DNA of 15,515 bases from an uncultured Muribaculaceae bacterium (lineage in GTDB: Bacteria > Bacteroidota > Bacteroidia > Bacteroidales > Muribaculaceae). Each line of letters starts with the position of its first letter. The stretch's first letter is position 1. Below the pieces are notes generated by a model. The model was not told where the DNA came from, did not search any database, and saw only the letters and a list, made by a program, of their open reading frames with translations. Shown in pieces: positions 7,057-14,154 of this stretch. The position numbers and the translations under genes were made by a program. The stretch is taken from positions 1 through 15,515 of the forward strand of contig CAJTUG010000043.1 of the NCBI GenBank assembly GCA_910579605.1. Reading direction: 5' to 3'.

Positions 7057-8000
7057 AGCAGTCCAAGATATGATGCAACGGTGAGGACGCTTATGAGACG
7101 TTCACGGTGCAGGTCGAAAAATTGATGTGTGTAGTTGTTGGCATTGTTTATTATTTCTTGAGTTTCTTTAGGGTGAGAGGCGTAGTATTCTAAAATTTCC
7201 GGTAAGTCGGAAAAATCTCGTCTTATTTCTATGTAGTGTTCACCGGGATTGAGAGTTCCTTCCATGAACCATGTTTCGTATTGTGGCTTTGGCATAACCG
7301 CGGCAGATCCTGAGCTCATGACCCATTTTAAATTGCTTGCAACATCATTACCCTCAAGTGCAAGGATAAATTTATAGTCAAGGTGTTGGCGTATTGTGAG
7401 TTTTTCTGTATGCCATTCGGGTTTGCCATGTCGCGAAGAATCCCCAAGGTTACAAATGGGATTTCCAAAATACATTTGGAAAAATCGTTCTCGTTTTTCT
7501 TTATGTGGTATTTTCCCACGGAATACTGCTATATCTGCTTTATTGCAGAATGGAACTGTGTCGTTTACACGGATGAAATGCCTGATACGGTCCATTTTAA
7601 GGATGACTGAATTTTGGTTTTCAGATCCTATTGGCCGGCTTTTAGTTAAAGACGGATATTGAGGGACAAAAGTGATGTCGCCAGGCAAGAAATTGATTTT
7701 AGTGTCTTTTGGGAAAGGGGATAGGGCTTCTTTTAAGTCGTAGTAGTATGTGGATTGGCAATCTTTTCTGTTGAGATCGCATACTTTTACGGTATCTGGT
7801 CCTAAGTCGGCTCCCGGGTTTTGGCAGTAGTATGATACTCGTTGCATCATTTGTGCAAAATCCGGGCGTTTGCGAGCTTCTTGCAAGTATGAGTGATATT
7901 TTTTGAAAAGAAAATGTGGTGTGCATTCTCTTAGGATCTGTCGGGCAAAATATGCTGCTTTAACGTTTTTACCACTTTTTAAGGCGTATAGAATACTCAT
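7053..8000 (-). CDS. CAP10/GT90-type glycosyltransferase (LPS-modifying family)
   Basis: A 315-residue protein of the glycosyl transferase family 90 type (CAP10, POGLUT and bacterial lipopolysaccharide-modifying enzymes), probably adding a sugar such as glucose or xylose to an envelope glycan. The core is visible: KADIAVFRGK (154-163, equivalent of the WRG segment), LDYKFILALEGNDVASNLKW (207-226), SSGSAAVMPK (229-238), and ETWFMEGTLNPGEHY followed by DFSDL (262-266), the usual nucleotide-sugar binding end. No signal peptide or membrane segment, so it likely acts in the cytoplasm. Start ATG at 7998-8000. The gene faces the flippase and they share a TTAA at the ends. Family identity is firm; donor and acceptor are unknown. 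Confidence 0.9.
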   Translation of the reverse strand: MSILYALKSGKNVKAAYFARQILRECTPHFLFKKYHSYLQEARKRPDFAQMMQRVSYYCQNPGADLGPDTVKVCDLNRKDCQSTYYYDLKEALSPFPKDTKINFLPGDITFVPQYPSLTKSRPIGSENQNSVILKMDRIRHFIRVNDTVPFCNKADIAVFRGKIPHKEKRERFFQMYFGNPICNLGDSSRHGKPEWHTEKLTIRQHLDYKFILALEGNDVASNLKWVMSSGSAAVMPKPQYETWFMEGTLNPGEHYIEIRRDFSDLPEILEYYASHPKETQEIINNANNYTHQFFDLHRERLISVLTVASYLGLL

Positions 8001-8057
8001 GTTTTAACTCTTTGGGCTTAGGTTTGTTTTATATATAATAGAGCTTCTTATCTGGAA

Positions 8058-8066
8058 TAAATTTTG
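8058..8066 (+). promoter_or_regulatory. Weak possible -7 box for the small lipoprotein gene
   Basis: TAAATTTTG resembles TAnnTTTG with one extra base (or a 7 of 8 match when read as AAATTTTG) and lies 51 bases before the lipoprotein ATG. No -33 TTTG is at the right distance. Confidence 0.25.
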
Positions 8067-8116
8067 AGAATTTAAGGCTCTAAATAATAATTAAAGAACG
8101 AATTCAGGGTTGAGAT

Positions 8117-8536
8117 ATGAAAAAGATTTGTTATTTTCTCGGTATAATCGCAATGGCATTAGGAATGGGTTCTTGTGCCGATTTGGGGTTTGGCTTGGAC
8201 GTTGACGACGGTTATTCCCCGTATTATTATGGAGGTCCGTACTATAATGGTATATATGGCAGCAGCCCTTTCTATGGCTACGATTTTCCGTATTATAATG
8301 TGCCTCCGGCTCCTCCTGTTGTTGGTAATGGACCAGGTTCTATTGTTGGTCCTGCGCCAGTGCGCCCTAAACCGGAGTCGCCGCGTCCTCCACAAAATGT
8401 AGGGCCTTCAAATCCAGGAGCAAGTGTGCCAAGGCCATTACCTTCTGCTCCTGGAGGTGTGTCGCGCCCAGGCAATGGAGGCTTGCCGTCGAATCCGTCT
8501 AACGTACCAACGGGTAAGCCTCTGCGCGGTCGTTAA
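8117..8536 (+). CDS. Small Tyr/Gly- then Pro-rich lipoprotein
   Basis: A 139-residue protein with a lipoprotein signal peptide: MKK, a hydrophobic core, and a lipobox ending GMGSC, giving Cys20 as the acylated residue after cleavage. The mature part has two low-complexity blocks. Residues about 31-62 are rich in Tyr, Gly and Phe (YSPYYYGGPYYNG, SSPFYGYDFPYYN). Residues about 62-139 are rich in Pro, Gly, Ser and Asn with several basic residues and no Tyr. There is no folded domain that I recognise, and no Cys besides Cys5 and Cys20. The gene is flanked by two minus-strand genes and stands alone; its stop shares TTAA with that of sufS. The next residues after Cys20 are AD, which does not clearly decide surface or periplasmic placement. 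Function unknown; a cell-envelope tether or spacer is one possibility. Confidence 0.85.
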   Translation: MKKICYFLGIIAMALGMGSCADLGFGLDVDDGYSPYYYGGPYYNGIYGSSPFYGYDFPYYNVPPAPPVVGNGPGSIVGPAPVRPKPESPRPPQNVGPSNPGASVPRPLPSAPGGVSRPGNGGLPSNPSNVPTGKPLRGR

Positions 8537-9750
8537 GAGAGCATTGCCGCGACTCTGTTTAGGGCGATTATGAATGTATCGATTTCTTCTATTGTATTGT
8601 ACATTGCAAATGATGCCCTTACAGTTCCTTCTATGCCCAGGAATTCCATGAGAGGTTGAGCGCAATGATGTCCGGTGCGTACGGCAATTCCAAGTTGGTC
8701 TAATAGTACCCCGGTATCGTAGTGATGCGCATTGCCTATGAGGAAAGAAATAACTGCATCTTTGCCCTGAGCAGTGCCAAAAATGCGAATGTCTGGAATG
8801 GTGGCTATTTTATTGGTTGCATACTGTAGAAGGTCTTGTTCGTGGACATGTATTTTTGACAAGTCTGTTTTTTCAAGATATTCTATAGCTTCTGCAATAG
8901 CCGAAGCACCAACAAAATCTGGAGTTCCTGCTTCAAATTTATATGGTAAATCGGCCCATGTGGTGCCTTGGAAGCTGACGTGTCCTATCATTTCTCCTCC
9001 GCCTTGATATGGCGGCATGATCTCCAGCAAATTTTCTTTGCCATAGAGGATTCCTATACCGGTTGGCCCATACATCTTATGTGATGAGAAAACATAGAAA
9101 TCGGCATCTATATCTTGTACGTCTACTTTGAAATGTGGAACTGCTTGAGCTCCGTCTATCAAAACTTTAGCTCCATTATTGTGTGCTATGGAACAAATTT
9201 CTTTTACCGGATTGACAGTGCCAAGGACATTTGAAACATGGCAAACCGATACCATTTTTGTTTTAGACGAAAAAAGATTCTTGAAACAATCCATGTCCAG
9301 ACTACCGTCGGGCAGTATAGGTGCAACTTTGATTTTAATGTTTTTCTTTTGTGCAAGTAACTGCCATGGCACTATATTGGAGTGGTGTTCCATTATAGTG
9401 AGAATTATTTCGGAATCTTCTGGCAGTAATTGGCCGTAAGATGATGCAACAAGATTTATTGCCTCTGTAGCCCCAGAAGTGAAAATGATTTCTTTGGAGG
9501 AAGAAGCATTTACGAAACGACGGGCAGCTTCCCTTCCGTTTTCCATTGCAGCCGTGGCTTTCTGCGATAGGCAGTGTACACCCCTGTGGACATTCGCTTT
9601 TCGTGTAAAGTATGCCTTGTTTATAGCTTCAACAACTTGGCGAGGAGTCTGGGATGTAGCTGCATTATCAAGATAAATAAGGCTTTTGCCGTTTACCTTT
9701 TCGCTGAGAATGGGGAAATCGGCTCTTATTTTGGCTATATCGTATTCCAT
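8533..9750 (-). CDS. sufS: Cysteine desulfurase SufS
   Basis: PLP enzyme that takes sulfur from L-cysteine, leaving alanine, and holds it as a persulfide for iron-sulfur cluster assembly by SufBCD. The 405 residues match the family length. Visible sites: TSGATEAINLV (91-101) for cofactor phosphate, EHHSNIVPW with the His stacking on PLP (121-129), DGAQ with Asp199, SSHK with the PLP Lys225 followed by MYGPTGIG, and RTGHHCAQP with catalytic Cys363. The short catalytic loop and the RTGHHCAQP form mark the SufS (type II) group rather than IscS/NifS. Start ATG lies 2 bases after the sufD stop; it is the last gene of the operon. SufS enzymes usually need SufE or SufU to speed transfer; neither is in this window. 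Confidence 0.97.
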   Translation of the reverse strand: MEYDIAKIRADFPILSEKVNGKSLIYLDNAATSQTPRQVVEAINKAYFTRKANVHRGVHCLSQKATAAMENGREAARRFVNASSSKEIIFTSGATEAINLVASSYGQLLPEDSEIILTIMEHHSNIVPWQLLAQKKNIKIKVAPILPDGSLDMDCFKNLFSSKTKMVSVCHVSNVLGTVNPVKEICSIAHNNGAKVLIDGAQAVPHFKVDVQDIDADFYVFSSHKMYGPTGIGILYGKENLLEIMPPYQGGGEMIGHVSFQGTTWADLPYKFEAGTPDFVGASAIAEAIEYLEKTDLSKIHVHEQDLLQYATNKIATIPDIRIFGTAQGKDAVISFLIGNAHHYDTGVLLDQLGIAVRTGHHCAQPLMEFLGIEGTVRASFAMYNTIEEIDTFIIALNRVAAMLS

Positions 9751-9752
9751 AC

Positions 9753-11117
9753 TCAGTTTACGTTAGATGTTTTACAGCCAGAGCATTCTCCTGTAGAACA
9801 AGTGGCAGAAGCTCCGCAGAGTCTTTTTTCCACTAAGAAACGGAGACGTTCTCTTATAATGTCGAAAGAAATGCTTTCTATTACATCTGCCATGAAAGCT
9901 TGTGTGAGCATTAATTTGGCTTCTTCTTGCGGTATCCCTCTGGTCTGCATGTAGAATAGGGCACGTTCGTCGAGTTGTCCGGTAGTGGCCCCGTGGCTGC
10001 ATTTCACTTCATCGCAGTATATTTCAAGTTGAGGGGCAGTAGCCATTCTTGCGTTGTCGGAAGCGAGGAGGTTGCGGTTGCTTTGAGAGGCATCGGTAAA
10101 CTCAGCTCCTTCTGCTACAATTATTTTTCCACCGAAAGCTCCGCGAGATTCTTCAAAAAGGGCGTATTTGAATAGTTGGTCGCTTGTTGAATGGCGGCTG
10201 TCGTGGACGAGATTGACCTTGTTTTCAACAATTTGTTTTAAAGCGCCTATGACAAGTCCTCCTAAATGTGTATGGGTGTTGTCGCCGATTGATGACACAT
10301 GGAAATCGTTTATGCTAATGCCGCCAGAAAGGGTATTGGCCATCATGGTGAAAGCAGATTCTGCTTCTTGCCGGCAAAATACTTGGCGTATTCGTCGGGT
10401 GGTTGTTGTGCTTTCTTCAATATCGTATATCTCTATGTTAGATCCTTTTTCGGCGAAAATTTCTATAACCTCGTCGGATAGATATTCTACATCTCGGAGT
10501 TGAGAATGGTCGCAGATGAGAACCTTGGCAGAAGAATCTTCTTCGGCCACAACCAGAATGCGGCGAGAAGCCATGAGTGGTGCTGTGGAGTTGAAAATAT
10601 TTACAATTTGGATGGGTTTATCCAATTTTACACCCTTTGAAATATGTATCACCACACCATCTTGGAGGAGTAATGTGTTTAGTGCCGATGCGGCAGTGCT
10701 GTCGTCTGCCAAGACATTAAGGTATTTGCTTGTCCATTCTGGCTTTGTTTTGGCTATGTGGGCTAAAGAGCAAACGGTAACACCTTGAGGCAAATTTTTC
10801 TCAAGTAGGGCGGTAGGGCGGAATGTGTCGTTGACCACTACAGCGAGGAGTGTGCTTATATTTGGAACGTCGCACTTGAATGATGCTGCTATATCTACGG
10901 CAAATTGCATGCGATTGATGTTTAGTCCGTAGTCTGGTGCGAAGAAATATTCGGTTGCCAATTCCGGGTATGCTACATGTTCTTTGCTCGGTTTCTGTAT
11001 GTATCTTGCCAGGAAGTCTATTGCATGGTTTCGCAATTGGCTTATGGCATACGGGGACTGATCGAAAACGAGTTTGTTTTCGTTGTAGAGGTCTATGTAT
11101 TGCTTGAGTGAACTCAT
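9753..11117 (-). CDS. sufD: Fe-S cluster scaffold protein SufD with Cys-rich tail
   Basis: SufD subunit of the SufB-SufC2-SufD scaffold on which Fe-S clusters form, 454 residues. The right-handed beta-helix core covers about 150-370, and the C-terminal helical part that binds SufC contains KCSHGATTGQLDERALFYMQTRGI (372-395), with the conserved His375. LMLTQAFMADV follows. The C-terminal end carries four cysteines, Cys434, Cys440, Cys445 and Cys448 (CGASATC, then CSGC), not part of the core fold. Start ATG at 11115-11117 lies 2 bases after the sufC stop, and the gene ends 2 bases before sufS, so translation is probably coupled along the operon. It is distinguished from SufB by its lower conservation in the N-terminal half and by SHGATTGQ instead of CGAHTFPE. 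Confidence 0.96.
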   Translation of the reverse strand: MSSLKQYIDLYNENKLVFDQSPYAISQLRNHAIDFLARYIQKPSKEHVAYPELATEYFFAPDYGLNINRMQFAVDIAASFKCDVPNISTLLAVVVNDTFRPTALLEKNLPQGVTVCSLAHIAKTKPEWTSKYLNVLADDSTAASALNTLLLQDGVVIHISKGVKLDKPIQIVNIFNSTAPLMASRRILVVAEEDSSAKVLICDHSQLRDVEYLSDEVIEIFAEKGSNIEIYDIEESTTTTRRIRQVFCRQEAESAFTMMANTLSGGISINDFHVSSIGDNTHTHLGGLVIGALKQIVENKVNLVHDSRHSTSDQLFKYALFEESRGAFGGKIIVAEGAEFTDASQSNRNLLASDNARMATAPQLEIYCDEVKCSHGATTGQLDERALFYMQTRGIPQEEAKLMLTQAFMADVIESISFDIIRERLRFLVEKRLCGASATCSTGECSGCKTSNVN

Positions 11118-11119
11118 TT

Positions 11120-11887
11120 TTATTCTGCGTCTACTTGCTGTTTAATCCAATCATATCCTTTTTCTTCCAGCTCAAGTGCCAATTCCGGTCCTCCGGAATA
11201 TACGATTTTCCCTTTATATAGGATATGTACGAAATCTGGTTTTATGTAGTCGAGCAGACGTTGGTAGTGAGTGATTACGATTGTGGCGTTTTTGTCGGTC
11301 TTAAGCTTGTTTACGCCGCCGGCAACAATTCTCAGTGCATCGATATCAAGGCCAGAGTCTGTTTCGTCGAGTATTGAAAGGCGTGGTTCTAATACGGCCA
11401 TTTGGAATATTTCGTTCCTTTTTTTCTCTCCTCCGCTGAAACCTTCGTTGACTGAACGAGAAGCCAATTTATTGTCAAGTTCTACGATTGCACGTTTCTG
11501 TCGCATTAGTTTTAGAAAATCGCCTGCGGAAAGAGGTGGCTCTTTGAAATATTTTCGTTTTGCATTTACGGCTGCACGCATGAAATTTACCATTGTAACA
11601 CCTGGTATTTCAACAGGATATTGAAAAGAAAGGAATAGGCCTTCGTGGCTTCGGTCTTCTGGACTGAGGGTCAATAAATCAATGCCATGAAATGTGGCTT
11701 TCCCAGAATTTACGGAGAAACGCGGATCACCGGCTAAGACGCCCGATAAAGTGCTTTTCCCGGAACCGTTTGGCCCCATAATGGCATGGACTTCACCCTC
11801 TCTAACAGTCAAATTGATACCACGGAGTATTTCTTTTCCGTCGATTCCGGCTCTCAATCCTTCTACTTTTAATAATTCTTCTGCCAT
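11120..11887 (-). CDS. sufC: Fe-S assembly ATPase SufC
   Basis: ABC-type ATPase that is soluble and drives shape changes of SufB-SufD during cluster assembly. The 255 residues contain Walker A GPNGSGKST (38-46), the Q-loop at SFQYPVEIPGV (87-97), signature SGGEKKRNE (151-159), Walker B LSILDETDSGLD (170-181) and the switch His207 in ITHYQRLL. The Walker B region has DETDSGLD, where SufC proteins differ from transport ATPases, which usually have DEPT. No membrane segments. The start ATG lies 37 bases after the sufB stop. Confidence 0.98.
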   Translation of the reverse strand: MAEELLKVEGLRAGIDGKEILRGINLTVREGEVHAIMGPNGSGKSTLSGVLAGDPRFSVNSGKATFHGIDLLTLSPEDRSHEGLFLSFQYPVEIPGVTMVNFMRAAVNAKRKYFKEPPLSAGDFLKLMRQKRAIVELDNKLASRSVNEGFSGGEKKRNEIFQMAVLEPRLSILDETDSGLDIDALRIVAGGVNKLKTDKNATIVITHYQRLLDYIKPDFVHILYKGKIVYSGGPELALELEEKGYDWIKQQVDAE

Positions 11888-11924
11888 ATGTAGTTATTGA
11901 TATTTCTGATTAAATATGTAAATG

Positions 11925-13397
11925 TTAGCCAACCGAATTTTCTAACGTCAAAGCAAGTAATTTCTGAGCTTCGACGGCAAATTCCATAGGTAATTTGTTC
12001 ATTACTTCTTTAGCATAGCCGTTGACAATTAAAGCGACGGCTTCTTCGGTAGGAATTCCTCGTTGATTGCAGTAAAAAATCTGTTGTTCGGATATTTTGG
12101 ATGTTGTGGCCTCGTGTTCTACTATCGCTGTCGGGTTTCCAACTTCTATTTCCGGGAATGTGTGGGCGCCACAGGTTGAACTTAGCAGAAGTGAATCGCA
12201 TTGAGTATAATTTCGGACTCCTTTTGCCGAAGGGACGACTTTGACGAGTCCGCGATATGAATTCTCGCTATGTCCTGCTGAAATGCCTTTGGAAACGATT
12301 GTACTTTTTGTATTTGACCCTATGTGGATCATCTTTGTCCCTGTATCGGCTTGCTGATAGTTGTTTGTGACGGCAACGGAATAGAATTCTCCGGTAGAAC
12401 CTTCGCCTGAAAGTATACATGACGGGTATTTCCAAGTAATGGCTGAACCTGTTTCTACTTGTGTCCATGACAATTTGGAAAAATCGCCTCTGCAGAGTCC
12501 TCTTTTGGTAACGAAATTGTATATGCCCCCACGCCCTTGAGCGTCTCCGGCATACCAATTCTGAACAGTGGAATATTTTACTTCTGCGCGGTCTTCTACG
12601 ATGATTTCGACAATTGCTGCATGCAATTGGTTTTCATCGCGCATCGGTGCGGTGCAGCCTTCAAGATAACTAACGTAGCTGTCGTCGTCGGCTACTATAA
12701 GTGTTCGTTCAAATTGGCCTGTACCAGAGGAATTAATTCGGAAATATGTTGAAAGTTCCATAGGGCATCTCACCCCTTTTGGTATATATACGAATGAACC
12801 GTCGGAAAAAACTGCGGAGTTTAAGGCTGCATAAAAGTTGTCGCGGTAACCAACAACTTTACCGAGATATTTTTTTACTAAATCGGGATAGTCTTTGACA
12901 GCTTCGCTAAAAGAGCAAAAAATAATGCCAAGTTCAGCAAGTTTTTCTTTGTGTGTTGTTTTTACGGAAACGGAGTCCATAACGGCGTCTACAGCCATTC
13001 CCGAAATTATTTTCTGTTCTTCCAATGGAATTCCCAGTCGGTTGAACGTATCTATCAGCTGCGGGTCTACCTCGTCGAGGCTCTTTGGTGTGTTTTTTTT
13101 CTTGGGAGCAGCGTAATAGCTTATTGCTTGGAAATCTATTTCAGGTATATTGAGATGCGCCCATGTTGGCGGCTCAAGAGTGAGCCAATATTTGTAAGCT
13201 TCTAATCTGAAATCAAGAAGCCACTGCGGTTCTCCTTTTTTCTTGGAAATGAGTCGGATTACATCTTCGGAAAGTCCTGCCGGGATAACATCTGTGTCTA
13301 TATCCGATGTGAATCCATATTTATATTCGCCGCTGGTTGCATCGCGAATTATATCGTCGTCCTCTTGGGGTACGTTAGCATTTATGTTGTCTGTCAT
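11925..13397 (-). CDS. sufB: Fe-S cluster scaffold protein SufB
   Basis: Main scaffold subunit that accepts sulfur from SufS and builds the cluster with SufC and SufD. The protein has 490 residues from the ATG at 13395-13397 (MTDNINANVPQE). Core motifs include YGFTSDI near the start, GYRDNFYAALNSAVFSDGSFVYIPKGV, and SSTCGAHTFPEIEVGNPTAIVEHEATTSKI, with the essential Cys409 and the EHEAT acidic residues for cluster formation at the SufB-SufD face. The frame is open to a TTG at 13421, which overlaps the cvpA stop, but no family member needs those eight residues, so the ATG was chosen. It lies 20 bases after cvpA and 37 before sufC. Confidence 0.97.
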   Translation of the reverse strand: MTDNINANVPQEDDDIIRDATSGEYKYGFTSDIDTDVIPAGLSEDVIRLISKKKGEPQWLLDFRLEAYKYWLTLEPPTWAHLNIPEIDFQAISYYAAPKKKNTPKSLDEVDPQLIDTFNRLGIPLEEQKIISGMAVDAVMDSVSVKTTHKEKLAELGIIFCSFSEAVKDYPDLVKKYLGKVVGYRDNFYAALNSAVFSDGSFVYIPKGVRCPMELSTYFRINSSGTGQFERTLIVADDDSYVSYLEGCTAPMRDENQLHAAIVEIIVEDRAEVKYSTVQNWYAGDAQGRGGIYNFVTKRGLCRGDFSKLSWTQVETGSAITWKYPSCILSGEGSTGEFYSVAVTNNYQQADTGTKMIHIGSNTKSTIVSKGISAGHSENSYRGLVKVVPSAKGVRNYTQCDSLLLSSTCGAHTFPEIEVGNPTAIVEHEATTSKISEQQIFYCNQRGIPTEEAVALIVNGYAKEVMNKLPMEFAVEAQKLLALTLENSVG

Positions 13398-13417
13398 ATT
13401 GGATATAACGTTGAAAC

Positions 13418-13894
13418 TCAATTATGGTTGACGAAATAGCCTAAAACTTTAGGCGCCAGAGATACTATTTCTGTTCGGTATTCTTTGCCGCTGCAAAATG
13501 TCTCTTTGTCGGGTGGATAAATTGTGAAATATATGTTCAGGCAAATGCTTGCGATTAACATCCAAAGGCATAAACTGAATAATGCCCCACCTATGCGGTC
13601 GATGAAACCAAGTTTTATGGCTTTGGCTGTTTTCCCGATAAAAGTTGCTGCGATATTCACTACGATATATATTCCAATGAATACTATTATATATGCCAAA
13701 GCTGTAAGTATGGCACCGTGTTCACTCCCCTGACCAATGAAAAGACGTGATATATTGTCGCCCCAAAGGCGGCAGCCGATAACGCCAAGTACTAAGCCTG
13801 CAATTGACCCGGCCTGACGGATGATACCGCGATATGCGCCATAGACCAACGATAAAATGGCTATGAGGAACAAAATGATGTCGGTAGTATTCAT
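13418..13894 (-). CDS. CvpA family inner-membrane protein
   Basis: A 158-residue protein with four predicted membrane segments (about 5-20, 26-43, 62-85, 103-125). The CvpA signature is seen in the first hairpin (LVYGAYRGIIRQAGSIAGLVLG, roughly residues 16-37) and in IDRIGGALFSL (98-108). Family members are linked to colicin V production, purine-biosynthesis operons and envelope homeostasis; no reaction is known. The C-terminal tail (about 126-158) is soluble. The gene heads the operon, its stop lying 20 bases before the sufB ATG, and a promoter lies directly before it. Confidence 0.88.
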   Translation of the reverse strand: MNTTDIILFLIAILSLVYGAYRGIIRQAGSIAGLVLGVIGCRLWGDNISRLFIGQGSEHGAILTALAYIIVFIGIYIVVNIAATFIGKTAKAIKLGFIDRIGGALFSLCLWMLIASICLNIYFTIYPPDKETFCSGKEYRTEIVSLAPKVLGYFVNHN

Positions 13895-13916
13895 TGCGAA
13901 TGATTATTTTATTTTG

Positions 13917-13924
13917 CAAAAGTA
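13917..13924 (-). promoter_or_regulatory. -7 box of the cvpA-sufBCDS operon promoter
   Basis: The minus strand reads TACTTTTG, a perfect match to TAnnTTTG, 22 bases before the cvpA ATG. The leader would be only about 16 bases. No clear -33 TTTG is at 19-21 bases, and no palindromic operator (for example for Fur or an IscR-type regulator) was noticed near it. Confidence 0.6.
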
Positions 13925-13991
13925 CACAAAAATCGGGAAACTATTACACGGGTATATTAAAAAGGTATGGCGCGGCAGTAACTTATTTGCC

Positions 13992-14085
13992 TATTATAAT
14001 GTATGCCGTTATAAATAATTGATGTTTAGTAGTGAGCGGATTTTATGTAGATATTATAATCTATGCTTATAAATAAGTGTTTTTA
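13992..14085. repeat. Imperfect duplicated AT-rich element, offset 60 bases
   Basis: The segments 13992-14027 and 14052-14085 share the order TATTATAAT-TATGC-TTATAAATAA-GT-TTTA, with small gaps. Each holds two TTATAA hexamers (13994 and 14009; 14054 and 14067), 15 and 13 bases apart. There is no gene in the gap. Could be an operator pair or an old duplication. Confidence 0.5.
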
Positions 14086-14154
14086 GACGAATGTTGTTGG
14101 TATGATCTTATTCTTTGTAATTGAAGTGAAATAGCTATATATTAAGATGATGAC

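Noticed and set aside
8159..8475. Antisense and shifted frames over the small lipoprotein gene
   Set aside because: They arise from the low-complexity repeats; only the 8117-8536 frame has a signal peptide with lipobox.
10168..10503. Plus-strand open frames inside sufD, sufC and sufB (for example 10168-10503, 11271-11624)
   Set aside because: Each lies opposite a well-conserved Suf gene, and none has a recognisable domain or promoter.
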